DNA of 64,000 nucleotides from Amyloporia xantha (lineage: Eukaryota > Basidiomycota > Agaricomycetes > Polyporales > Adustoporiaceae): positions 1,612,001 through 1,676,000 of the forward strand of contig JAYKKR010000002.1 in the NCBI GenBank assembly GCA_036971615.1. The letters run 5' to 3'. The notes beneath the pieces were generated by a model. That model searched no databases, was not told the origin of the DNA, and saw only the letters and a list, made by a program, of their open reading frames with translations. Made by a program: the position numbers and the translations under genes. Below, piece by piece: positions 1 through 11,046 of the stretch (positions are counted from its first letter, which is position 1; each line of letters starts with the position of its first letter).

Positions 1-1030
1 ACGAGCTCGGCGCTGATGTCGAGACGTATTCACCACACCAGCGCCGTCAGCGCCGTCTTAAACACGAGGACGAAAAATGGGACGATGAATATTACATGTG
101 TGTCTGGGCAAAATCATCTTGGTATTTCTTGTGGGCTAACTTGACCCAAGCGCCGATTTCGTCGAAGACGAATACATCCAGGAATTGATTGCCTGGAAAA
201 ATCCACACGCTGTTTCAGCGGACGAATTTCGATTTACCGAGGATGAGAACGCGACCATGCTGCGTCTCCCTCGGAAAGAATGTTTGCATCCCCCTCATGT
301 GTCTGATGGGACTCGACTGACTTCAAGCGGTAGATCTGGCGACACCAGAACAGACGCACGACCTCTACCTCGCTCTGCTCACTCTGCTATTTTCGTACGC
401 CTACGAAACGCGCACGACACAGCATGACCCGACACCAGAGAGCGCCTGGACACTCGCCTCCCTCACACCTGCCTTTTCCGCCCTCGATCCTCCACCATAC
501 ACGCCGCCTCCCCCACGCTTAGATCTCACCTCGTTCACTGACGTGGAGCTGGCTGCGACGTTCGCCGCGTCCTATCGTCGCGTGCTGGCATTCCCGCTGT
601 TTCGCTCATTTGCGTTGGCCGAAGCATGCCGTTCCGACGTCGCTGGGATTCTTTCAGGAGGAAAACGTGTCGTAACCCGCTGTCTCCTCGAAATGAAGCA
701 TATTCTAGATCACCATGAGGTGTACTACGTCTATAGTAAAATATGGGTAGACGACTTTTGCGTCTGGACGCTGGCCTGTGCAAGGTGCGTCTTATATCCT
801 CCTTCCTTTCCTCTAGTCGTCACCAGGAATTGATTTGCATTTCCTTACTCAGTGACGATGTCCTTACCGGGTTATCAACGGCCGTAGCGACACTCAAAAT
901 GCAAAAGAGCACGATCGGATGGGATCTTGATGCACTGGAAACCTCCACTCATCAAGCGATGCAGCGAGACTCTGATAGTGACGACGAGTCCGAGGACGAG
1001 ATCGAACGCATGTTGCCTGCGCCGCTGTGA
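1..1030 (+). CDS. SHQ1: SHQ1-like H/ACA snoRNP assembly chaperone, 3' part (5' end outside window)
   Basis: The C-terminal domain of SHQ1, the chaperone that holds the pseudouridine synthase Cbf5/dyskerin during H/ACA snoRNP assembly, is encoded here in four exons. Reading starts in frame 3 at the window edge. Introns are at 98-150, 282-327 and 785-852, all GT-AG and frame-preserving. Spliced residues include YIADFVEDEYIQELIAWKNP, then a segment with HDLYLALLTLLFSYAYETRT and ESAWTLASLTP, then SFTDVELAATFAASYRRVL and the block RCLLEMKHILDHHEVYYVYS. The order and character match the all-helical SHQ1 domain. The tail is acidic (SDSDDESEDE) and ends at TGA 1028-1030. The N-terminal CS domain would lie upstream of the window. 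The family call is from remembered homologues. Confidence 0.85.
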
Positions 1031-3570
1031 CTGCACTACTGTACCTCTCAAGTAACGCATACATCCTGAAAAGGGGCGAGGATCACGGACGTCCGCCATC
1101 ATAGTGTGCATGTGGGCTCCCGGCTCTCGTGGTTTATCGGCGCCGCACATCTAAAGCGGCGTTACACAATGTAGCCCCACTCGTGCTCGATCATAGTAGC
1201 TGCATAGCATGCAGATACATTGAGGACACGAAAGGGGTCAGATCGGCTCAGGATGTCAATGCAGGAGCATCACGTCTTCATGGACTGCGTTCGAGATTGG
1301 ACTGAGACACATCGCCCGAACAGCGGCTCCTTTGGCTTCTGCGTTCATTTGAGATGTGAGACAGCCTTGGCTTGTCACCGCCTTAGATTCGTTGCACCTC
1401 GTTCGGATGAATACGCACGCCAGCCACGGCCGAATTTCTAGTACAAGATGTTCGTACATAAGCACACGACTAATATTTAGAACAATGAGCAGCTCTTCTG
1501 TAATCCAACCGGGACATTTCGGTGCATTGAATGAAGCGCGTCTGAGCGGACTGTCCGATCTGCCCTGCCGGATGGAGCCCGTGGAATCTGTTTAGAGTTA
1601 TGTATCGCATGACTGGGGCAGAGAATACGCCTGGCCCAGCGGTCTTGTACGGGCCGTGCCGCTGACACTGTGCGTCCTAACAGCCATGATGCATTCTCTT
1701 ATAATTGAAATTGTCGTGTAGCCCTGACAAATGCATTTTTCTCACCGGCAGTCAGCGGTGATATTCTTCGCTGGGCAGAAATGGCGCAGAGAAGACGCTT
1801 CTCGTTGTGACTTCGTCACTGCCAGGGCGCTCACTGAACTGTTTCATGTGTTCTGCGGAAGATGTAGGTGGGATGTCGGCGATGACTACGTGAGCAATGA
1901 AATTGACTTACGTAGATCGTGAGATATCGTCCTGCTTACCTGCGCTTGATATAGCTTTCGACATACAGGATGCTCAAGCATTGCTTCCGGAGGACTGGGC
2001 TCAGATCGAAGATGTTTCACTGCGGGTAGCATGGCGCTAGATTGCAGAGAGGTTAGAGAGGTTCAGGACTCAAATTAGATGATGTTGTGAGCTCCTGGAA
2101 CTGACCGTACTGCCATCCCTGTGAATGGCGTGCATATCGAAGCACTACTCACTACTCGTTGTGACTGCAATGTCCTGTTCAATAACTACTTCATATCCTT
2201 CCGTTCAAGTGAGAAAAGATGAGCTTTATGGAGTACACTGCCCGTGTAGGGAGCGTTACTCAGCCCGCCCCTTGGTCAGATATGCTCAAAGGAGATGCAT
2301 CGTACATACTGAGATGTCAACGTTGAGATCCGTGTCCGACAGTCGTATAGCTCGCGAATCCTCCCCGTATTTGGACTAGATACTTCGGTCCGGTACGTCG
2401 AACATGGCAGGCGCCCCCAGAAATACAAGCCTGGCCTGCTTGAGAACAACATATGCTATGGCCTTACTAGGAAAGATCAGATCCTTCCCTCATTGACACT
2501 GAACGGGCCCGGCCCGAAGCATTGGCACCAACCGCAGGCGCCTCATTATTAACGAACGGGGGTTTAGTACATCAGCAAGACGGAAGTGGGTGGGTGCGGA
2601 CCCACGTTGCGGAGAAAAAAGAACTCTAATGTGTTATCCTTTCGGTACCGAGGGTGGAACGTGGAACGGGCGCCTGCGTGAATAAGCTATCAGCGATGGT
2701 GTGTGACAAAGTTTGTATGGGGAATACTGTGCACACGCTGCGGCGTGAATCCATTCCTGCATTCCCTGCAGTTCGGCGGGGGTGTGGTTTTAGAAGGTTC
2801 ATCCTGACAAATCTCGGTATGAATAGGAACAGAGAACGCAGCTCTGCACGAGGTCCGTGTCGTCCGAGTGCCTACATGGATGCAGGCGTGTCCGTCGACT
2901 TAGAATAGAGCATTGTCGCATCTCGATTGAGTTGGCCGTAATTGGCGCCGCTGGGTTTGTAGGAAGAGTCGGAGAAGGATGTTGAATCTCATCAGATTGC
3001 CAGACGTACAGGGTGTTCTGATCGGTAAGTTCTGCGCTTGCGCGCGAGCATCATTGTGTGACAAATCTATATTTCTCGAGCGCAATCCTCTGAGTCTGCG
3101 CAAAATAAGGTGAAAGTTGTTCCGTACTCCATTTGGTGCCGCGACTCGCCTTCTGGAATGTAGTTTAATTCGTACACGCGTTTTGGGCCAGTGAGCAAGA
3201 TGGGGCTCGGAAGTCGAGCATACGACTCCGGCGTCAGTGGCACCGAATTTTCAATATCTGGATGTGTCCTCTGGAGCCGGCTGAGTGCATAATGCATTGA
3301 GCCGTACACAATTGAAGTCACTGTTCAACAACTGTTCAATCACTGTTCACCAGATCTAGACGCGAGTGTTGACCGCCCAATTATCTTCGAGATGCGTTTG
3401 TCTCGCATTCGGCGACAACAAAGGCCGGAGGAGCGCTCCTGACTTCTGGGTGGGGTGAAGACTGAAGTCAGTCTGTCATTTTGAAATGTTAGATACCCAT
3501 CTTATCGAACCCACAGAGAAAAGGCTTCTGTCATCGATGACGGGATACGACCTCGTGTATCACTGCAAAT
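1031..3570. other. intergenic, no gene seen
   Basis: Only short open frames (under about 100 codons) on both strands. None shows a recognisable domain or joins to a neighbour through a believable intron. The 3' UTR of SHQ1 must lie at the left end. Confidence 0.5.
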
Positions 3571-3696
3571 AAATAACCGTTTCAAAGGCAGTGAAAACAG
3601 TAAGATAAGTGCGCGAAAGGGGTTATTAATATGGAACCATGCCTTTCACACGCCTATCTTATCATTTTCGCTGCCTGCGAAACGGTGATTTTTTTG
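3571..3696. repeat. imperfect long hairpin (MITE-like inverted repeat)
   Basis: The left arm, about 3571-3620, begins AAATAACCGTTTCAAAGGCA. The reverse complement of the right arm, about 3641-3696, reads AATCACCGTTTCGCAGGCAG at the same place. The arms match at roughly three bases in four over about 45 bp and are separated by a loop of about 20 bp. No coding capacity is visible. This looks like a small non-autonomous transposon relic or a hairpin-forming sequence; the class is not identified. Confidence 0.6.
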
Positions 3697-4039
3697 TGGT
3701 GTATGTGAAGTAGATTCCACGCAATTTCTCGTCCACGCGTTGCGATTCTCGTCGAATCTCTGGGCTGCTGCGTTTTGCCTGTACTGCATAATGTCGACGT
3801 CTCATTCTATTTTCCGGCCTGCGTTCGCGTCAGCGATTGTACACCGTACGCGTGGGTGGAGTCGGGTGCTAGGTAGTAGGCAGAGTCTGCAATGTCGGTA
3901 CCGCCTGTCCGGGCTTACTATACTCTACAAATTTGGCAACCGTTGATCGTTCTGACGAAGGTGTTTTCTATAGCTACTTGTATGAACACTCACGACGACA
4001 CAGTGAACACCGGTGCTGGTCAGGGTCACCCAGTTGGCG

Positions 4040-4290
4040 GGTTGAATCGCACTTCCACCCTGTGATCGGGTTAAACTCAGGAGGGTTAATTTGGAGTGAT
4101 TTTCACCGTCCTCATTCAACCCTGTCTCGTGGTTGTTTTCACCGCTAACGAAGATTTTGCTTGGTGAAAGCGGACATTTTTCGTGTTATTTTCACCATGT
4201 ATGTGCGGGGTTAGGACAACCCTATATTAGCTAAAATAACCATGTAGACGGGTGGAAGTGACCCGTATCGCAGGGTTGATTTCACCAGAT
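4040..4290. repeat. degenerate inverted/direct repeat block with TTTCACC motifs
   Basis: An exact 11-bp inverted repeat, CACTTCCACCC at 4050-4060 and GGGTGGAAGTG at 4250-4260, bounds a block. Inside and near it the motif TTTCACC recurs four times (near 4100, 4135, 4191 and 4280). The motif GGGTT or its complement AACCC also recurs near 4039, 4076, 4087, 4117, 4208, 4218 and 4272. No coding frame is credible. It is probably a decayed MITE; boundaries are approximate. Confidence 0.45.
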
Positions 4291-4693
4291 TTTGTCCCCA
4301 CAGTGCGATAGAAGATCGCATTCGGCGCGTGGCAGGTGGCGCCCGTCTCTGGTGAACTTCTCAGAAGAGAGGGAGCAGGGTCCAATTCAATTTTGTGGCA
4401 AGCGGCGCAGCCTGGGGGGGGGTGGGAGGTGGTCCAGACCGTCCAAACCAGCGTCATAGACCGCAGGGTGGTTACGGTGGTATGAAGAGGGTGACACCTA
4501 CGCACGCACGTCGACGATTCCGGGCTAGACAAGTTGAATTCGAATAACAATCTGCCACCTCCAACGTTAACGTTAACCGGCCTCCACTTCATTTATTGCC
4601 ATCACCGATCCATAATTACATCTCTCGCTCGATCGCAGACTACTGGCTGCGCATTGGCTCCGCCGCGACGTCGATTAGAGATAGGCGGGGGGG

Positions 4694-5266
4694 GGTCGAT
4701 TGGTCGGATTCGATTGGCGCGCGTAGATAGTCGCGCGTCACAACGACGGGCACAAGTCACGTTTACCCTTTTCCAGTCATGCAATTTGTCTTGAAAAACC
4801 CTTAGGCCAGCTTATTTTATATACTAATAAGTCTATTTATGGCATTTTAAGTAGGTAAATTAATTGTAGCATACAAATTAAGTAGACAGTGTTGTCTAAA
4901 TTTGAAGGTTCTTGTAATAAAGGCAGTGACTTTGAAAGGCTTGTTGTATGAAGCCGCCTAGTCCCAATACTACACCTTATTTCATTAAATGCGCGAACGA
5001 CGAACGAGGCTTTATTGTGCCTTACCCTCCCTCATTGCGCTCGGGTGGTCTTCCTCGGACGGGTGAACAGTGGCCCTCTTCACACACACAGCACCGCCGA
5101 CATTTTCCATTTATGGAACAAAACCATGGCCGGCAGTCTTATCTTGCGAGATTGGGCCAAAGGCTGTTATTATTACTCTGGTATTTACTCACTACCGACA
5201 CGCCGTGACTTATCCGCCGTGACGCGCGACTATCGGCGGGCGCCAATCGAACCCGACCAATCGACC
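4694..5266. mobile_element. non-autonomous DNA element with inverted repeats of about 65 bp
   Basis: The segment 4694-4761 is the imperfect reverse complement of 5204-5266. Shared cores are GACGCGCGACTATC, the following GCGCCAATCGAA and CGACCAATCGACC. The roughly 440 bp between the arms is AT-rich on the left (4790-4960) and has no open frame of note. This is the structure expected of a MITE or an internally deleted DNA transposon. Target-site duplications were not identified, so the true ends may lie further out. Confidence 0.6.
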
Positions 5267-6355
5267 GTAGACTCTAGAGATAGGGTCGCTCCGCCGTCTG
5301 TTTCAGAGTGACGACAAGGGTCACCGCCGGCCCAGCAGGCGCCTCGTGTGCGGGACGCTAGAAGGCAGCGGGCAGGCTTGGCCTTGACGTTTGTTTTCCC
5401 GGGTGCAATGGTCACCAGCCTACGCGCTCCAAGAACCTCCGTCGAACGCGCTATATGGCCTCGACACGTCGCGGGAATGACTTAAATAGAACATAGAAGC
5501 TCGAGCCTATGCGGGAGCCGGACCTCGGGGTCCAGCGATCAATGTCATTGCCCTATTATCAGCGAATAGTGTGCGTAGCATTACACTATGATGTTACTCG
5601 ACAGCGACGAGAGCCGACAGAAGTTCAAAATCGGATGGGGACGTGTACATGAAATTTAATTTATGAAGCAGACGTTCGTGGATGAAGCATCGTGGTCAGG
5701 GACGGTCCGAATGCTGAAGCATTGAATGTGAAAGGTGAATAAATAACGATGGAAGCAGCGAAACGTGCAAGAGTACGTGTCATAATACGTGATGGTGAGT
5801 ATATGTAGGCCTAGGTATATGCAATTGGCGAATGGTCAATGGATGCGTGCAGTTGTCGAATTATGAATGTGGGCGATGAATGCAGGGACGAGATTCGTGA
5901 TTGGTATGGATGCAAGCGCGAAACGAATAGCAGCAGAAGCCGGACACGAGGCCAGAGGAAGCAAGCAGAGTGCAGGACTGCTGTTAGAATTCCAAGATCG
6001 AAGGGGCCACCGCGCCGTGTCACGGGTGAAAGGCTCTAGTTTGAAACGCGGAGAAAGCAGTGCAGAGGCAAGCGCACTAATTATGCACAAGGTGAAGCCA
6101 GAAGAACATATGGAGTGCTTTCATGATCGTCTTCGAGAGCGTCGGTGCCGAGAAAGCCTTTCCGTATACGGACCACAAGTGATCTCTACGCGACTAAACG
6201 CGCACGTACGTGCAAAGCGTCTGCTAAGGTGGTCGCAGGATGTGGTCGAGAGTCCTCGGGCTTCCAGCGAGACAGGTGGCATACTAATCGCAGGCAATGC
6301 ACATAGACCAGCACAAATTGCATGCAGTTAAACCAGCGCGCATTTGGCTTTTGGC
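5267..6355. other. intergenic and probable 3' flank of the arrestin-like gene
   Basis: No supported gene. The 154-codon plus-strand frame at 5867-6331 has no recognisable domain. The right end should contain the 3' UTR of the minus-strand gene that stops at 6356. Confidence 0.45.
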
Positions 6356-8450
6356 TCACCCGCGCTGCAAAACGCCGACCTGCTGCTTCCGTTTGCCAAA
6401 CGGAAAGCCCCACGAGCCAAGCATATGCGCGCTGCTCCTTCGCGACTGCAGCTCGATCCGCGTCAGCTCCTCCTCCCATGCCCGCACATGGTCCGTCGGC
6501 GCAGCCGGCCGCTCCTTCGTCTTCGCTCTTCTCTCCTTCTCTTTCTCTTTCTCTTTCTCTTTCTCCTTTTCTCTCTCCGGCCCAATTGCACTCAGCATGC
6601 ACTCCGCCAGCCCCGACTCGCGCCTCGCGTGCCCCCTGCCACCCGCCCGACCTTCCCGCGCAGGCACAGACGAGCCCATGCGCACGTCCTCCGTCGCGAA
6701 CGCAAAGTTTGACTTGTCACTCGGCCCTGCGGACGTATGTGGCCGGCGCGCCGCCTTCACGTGCGTCTTGCCCTTCGCGCCCATACTCGAGTGCGACGCA
6801 CCGCCCTTATGGTGGTGATACGAATGCCCGGGATGCGTCCGTACTCCCTCGTCCCCCACGGAGTTTCCACTCGGCAGTGGCAACGCGCCCGGGAACGTCT
6901 TCACCTGCTCCGATACCGCCCTCACGTCCTCCTCCTCCCTCTCCCCAGCCCCGTGTCTTGCCCTCCACGGGCTCTTCGACTTGCTCCGGCCCACGCCCTC
7001 CCGCATCTCCGCATACCGCGTCAACGCGACCCTCCGTTCCGCCTCGCTCGTCGCCGTCACCGCGATCTCTCGTGGCTCGAGCTCCAGCACGTCCGCCCCC
7101 GCGGGTCCTGCGACGCGCACCGAAGCTCGCACGAAGAAGCGCACTGCGACCTGCTCGGTGTGCATCGTCTCGCCGAGCGCCCAACGGCTCTGCGGACGCG
7201 CGGCAGGCCATTGAAGCGTGAGCGTCTTGGACCAGATGCCGGACGAGTCGCAAGTGAAGCCGGTGCATTCGGAAGTGACGACGGTCGACGTGAGCGTCTT
7301 GGCGGGCGCGTCCGAGGCGGAACCGGGATTGCTCTGCGAGTGCACGTGTGATGTGGGAGGGGAGGAGGAGAGGAGAGGCCGGGTGGACGAAGCGGAGGAC
7401 TCGAATGTGGTGGCGCTTCGAAGACGGGGTGAGTTCGAATGGGGAGGGAATGCTCGATGTGGAGTCGTAAGACGATGGAGACGCGTCGAGGTGGGAACTG
7501 CTTGAGCTTGGTGTTGGTATGTCGTCCGGGGCCAGGTAGGGTCCGGCTAAGGGTGTGGGAGGAGGCGACCCAGCCGAGGTCAGGGAAGATGTGGACGGGT
7601 TGAGGAGGTCGATTCGGCGCTCTACGACAAGGGTCGCGCTGCGAACCGAGACACTGGGATCGAGCGGCTGGAGGAAGAGGGATGCAAATATCATGTCGTT
7701 AGGACCGACAGGGTGGCTGGGCGTGGAAACGGTGTACCGCAGAACTGGTGCACGGGGTTTGGTGGTCTGCAGGTAGAGTGCGTGCGAGGGAGGCGCTGGC
7801 GGCACGTGCCCGGTGAAGACAGAGTGAGAGGGAACATCGTACCGGACGAGCGGGAGGTCGAAATAGCGGAGCAGACGGTGGCCCACGCCGGTAATCGGAA
7901 TGTGCTCTAGTGCTGTGAGGGAACAATATGAATGATGGGGGTAGACGAAGAATGATGAGTGATGTCAACGGACAGGCAGATGACAGATGGATGTGCAGAC
8001 GTGACTTACTGGCTTCGACGCGCCAGAACGTGCGGTAGACCTGGAAGTTCGCTGTGCTCAGTCCAGCGGTGCGCTTGGGAAGGGTGAGCTTGAAAGGTAG
8101 CTCGAGTTCTGCGACGTCTCCCCAATCTGCTGTGGGTGGCTTGGACCATAGGACGTCGGTGTAGTCGACGAGGAGGGTGGAATGGACGGTGCCGCGGGAG
8201 CGACTGACTCGTGACTCGTAGCAGCGGACGGAGATGGTGATAGACTTTGTGGGGAGGGGTTTGCGGTCTTCCTCGAGTCTTGTGCGGACGACTGGATGGG
8301 GCTGTGAGTGAACGGGTTAGAAGTGGCACTGACACGGGACGACGTACTGCCTTCGACGGTGACGGGGGTGAGACCAAGATAGCCATGGTGGGGGAAGAAG
8401 CGGGAGGAGGAGTTGATGCCCTTTGCGGAGGTGAGGAGGAGTTGGACCAT
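6356..8450 (-). CDS. arrestin-like (alpha-arrestin type) protein
   Basis: A four-exon gene read from ATG 8450 to a stop at 6356. Introns inferred are 8292-8347, 7913-8009 and 7334-7400. The spliced N-terminus contains HHGYLGLTPVTVEGIVRTRL and then KSITISVRCYESRVSR, LLVDYTDVLW and LELPFKLTLP, the beta-sandwich pattern of an arrestin N-domain. A C-domain-like stretch follows the proline/serine-rich linker (SECTGF, GIWSKTLTLQWP, EQVAVRFFVRASVRV). The tail has a charged Lys-Glu repeat and ends near LQSRRSSAHMLGSWGFP. Alpha-arrestins usually recruit ubiquitin ligases to membrane transporters, but no PPxY motif was located, so the role is uncertain. The third intron is the least certain. The gene is divergent from the transporter starting at 8864. 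Confidence 0.75.
6531..6567. repeat. CTTTCT hexamer microsatellite within coding sequence
   Basis: Tandem CTTTCT units on the plus strand encode alternating Lys-Glu in the tail of the minus-strand arrestin-like protein. The unit length is a multiple of three, so length changes would keep the frame. Confidence 0.7.
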
Positions 8451-8863
8451 TAGGGGGAGAGGGGGAAAGGGAGGAAGAGGAGGGAGGGGGAGGAGGAGGA
8501 CGGGGGCATTTGTATGTGGAGGCGGCTAGGGGAGGGTGATTGCTTGTTTTGCGATTGATTGGAGGCATCGGCCTAGCGTTCTTCTTTTCGATGTCCTCGC
8601 TTCTCCTCCCACCGAGCCCTCCTCCGTCACAATCGTCACGTCCCATCCTAGCGAGTGTGACATGATGCGATCGCGATCTCGGTGACCAACGACGCGTCCT
8701 GCTCCCGATTCGGTCACGCGTAATCCTTTCCCCCGGCTTCCCTGCCCCGTCGGTTGCCACCACGCTTCCGAACCCTCGGCACACTTTCCCACACTCCCCG
8801 ACTCGGGCGTCTGCCGCCACCAGCGCTGGCAGCAGCTGCCCATTGCTCTCTCCATCCACCACC
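8451..8863. promoter_or_regulatory. shared divergent promoter region
   Basis: The 413 bp between the start codons of the arrestin-like gene (-) and the SLC35F6-type gene (+). The left side is a strongly purine-rich tract on the plus strand, i.e. a CT-rich leader for the minus-strand gene, as is common in fungal core promoters. No clear TATA box was seen. Confidence 0.5.
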
Positions 8864-11046
8864 ATGCCGTCCTCACTCTATGTCCCCATCCTCGTCGGGG
8901 GCATGCTCATCACGGTCTGTCTTTCCCTTGCTCCCCGCGTCGTCCGCTCACTCCCCACAGGGCTCCAGCAACTCGCTATGGAGCAAGTGGCAGGTATGTT
9001 CATTCCCTTGTTAGCGTCCTCGTGCGCTTACCCTCTTTCAGGATATGCAATGCGTCGAGAACTGCGACGATCCCAATCCGGCCGGCCACGTTCTCTATGA
9101 GCAGCCGGTCTGGCAGACCCTGCAGATGTTCCGTGCGTCCATCCCTGTCCATCCATATGCAGTTGCTGATTATCGCACCTTGTCACGGTCCGTCCTAGTC
9201 GGAGAGATGCTCTGTAAGTCTTCCATCCACACCGCCCGCCTTGTTTCTGCACATCCTCCCACGCATCCCTCCGCCTAAACGTTTCCGTGCCCAGGCTTCC
9301 TGCCTGTCATCTACTCGTGGCTGTCCGCTCGACGTGCTCCCGTGCAGCTGCCGGCCGATGCGGAGGAGGAACCCGCGGAGGGCACGAAGGCCCAAGTGAC
9401 TGCGGAGCACCTGCACGGGTGGAAGGTGCTGCTGCTGTGGTTCCCAGCGGCCTGTGATCTGACCGGGACGACGGTGTGTGTTGTCGTATTTGAATTTGGG
9501 ACCGAGGACTGAATGGGCGCTGTTCTTGATTTGGAAATGTCGCCCGACATGGCCGGCTGCGTGGCGCAATCTCCGATTGACTTCCTGGGGCATGACATCT
9601 TCTCGTTCGCCACGCAGCTGATGAACGTCGGCTTGCTGTACACCCCGGTCTCGATCTATCAGATGACCCGCGGCGCCCTCGTCCTCTTCGTCGGTGTCCT
9701 CTCCGTCCTCTTCCTCCGTCGCAGACTCTGGCTCTACCAGTTGAGCTCCTTCCCTTCTCTCACCCTTCGTTCTCATTCCACCGCGCCCCTTATCTCCCGC
9801 CCCCAGCTGACTCTCTCTTGTTCTCAAGATGGGTCTCTCTTATCACCGTTATGGCAGGAGTCTCCCTCGTCGGCTATAGCGGCTCCTTGATCAAGGACGC
9901 AGTCAAGGAGCCTAGCCCTGCTCTCGCCCCGCTGCACGATGACCTTCCAACCCCACAGCCTATCGAGGAGCCGGAGATCACCAAGGTCCTCGTCGGTCCG
10001 TACCATCTCTTTCGCTCTAACTCCCCCTACTAGGGAAGCTTGTACGCGTGCTCACAAGCGCGCACCCAGGTGTCTTCTTCATCCTCTTCGCGCAGGTCTT
10101 GTACGTACATCTCGGGTGTGCTTCCTACTTCTCAGTGCTTACTTTATTGCCTCGCGGTGGCACACAGTACCGCGACACAATTTGTGGTAGAAGGTGCGTG
10201 CAACGTGTCTCGTCCTCGTCCCGTGCTTCCGCGCCAAGCTTATACGTGCCCCGCAATCCTCGTCATGTGTGCTCGTGTGCCGCGCCACCATCACCATCTC
10301 TAGAGAAGATCATGTCGCGCTACTCCGTTGCGCACCGCTGGTCGCTGTCGGCTACGAAGGCTTTTTCGGCGCGCTCACTATTGTCCTGGCGATGCCGCTG
10401 CTGGCCCACTATTCCTATGTCACGCCGTTCTTTGATCTCCCTCGTGGCTGGACACAGATGGTCACCACGCCCTCGGTGCTGTGGAGCGGCGTGGTGATTG
10501 CGTTCAGCATCTCGCTATTCAACTTCTTCGGGCTGAGCGTGACGCGCCATGTCAGCGCGACGGTCAGGAGTCTGACGGATACGTGCAGAACACTGAGTAT
10601 CTGGATCGTGAGCCTGGGTCTCGGATGGGAGAAGATCTTGTTCCCGATCTCGCTACTGCAGGTCGTCGGGTTTGGGCTGTTGGTGTGAGTACCTCTGCTC
10701 ATTTCAGCTTTTGGCATCTATATGCTGATGGTGGAACCACTCAGATACGGAACGGTAAATATATTTCTGCTCACTACTCCTGTGCTTTCTATTCGTGTAT
10801 TCACATTGACACTGCCTGCAGTTCCTGTTCAACAGCCTCGTCACCCCGCCATCCTTCCTCCGCCCGCCGGCCGAGGCCGTGCCGACCCCGGAGCTACTCT
10901 CGGAAGATGCCGAGCAGCAGCGAGCACTCTTGTCCGAGCACGTGCTCGACGAAACCGCCGCGCTCCCCGCGGATTTGGGCCAGAGCGGATACGACACGCT
11001 CCCGCCTCACGAGCAGACGGGCGGGGAGACGCCAGCGGCGAAGTGA
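8864..11046 (+). CDS. SLC35F6-type nucleotide-sugar/drug-metabolite transporter family membrane protein
   Basis: A multi-exon gene with ATG at 8864 in the context CACCATG and TGA at 11044-11046. The spliced protein follows SLC35F6 closely in order: LVGGMLITGSSNSLWSKWQD, LGEMLCFLPVIYSW, CDLTGTTLMNVGLLYTPVSI, YQMTRGALVLFVGVLSVLFL, QWVSLITVMAGVSLVGYSGS, GVFFILFAQV, TQFVVEE, APLVAVGYEGFFG, LFNFFGLSVTRHVSATVRSL and GLGWEKILFPISLLQVVGFG. It is a ten-helix EamA/DMT-fold protein, probably in endomembranes. The hydrophilic tail is Glu-rich. One intron (near 9475-9618) is unusually long at about 145 nt. Near 10300-10336 the obvious acceptor gives a 2-nt frame conflict that an acceptor 2 nt downstream removes. 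The substrate cannot be stated. Confidence 0.85.

Noticed and set aside
4227..4592. 121-codon minus-strand frame
   Set aside because: It overlaps repeat relics and contains no recognisable motif.
5867..6331. 154-codon plus-strand frame
   Set aside because: Random-looking composition, no domain, and antisense to the 3' flank of the arrestin-like gene.
8317..8876. Minus-strand frames of 182 and 116 codons upstream of the arrestin-like start
   Set aside because: Low-complexity proline/serine content from a purine/pyrimidine-skewed leader, and overlapping the plus-strand transporter start; no domain.
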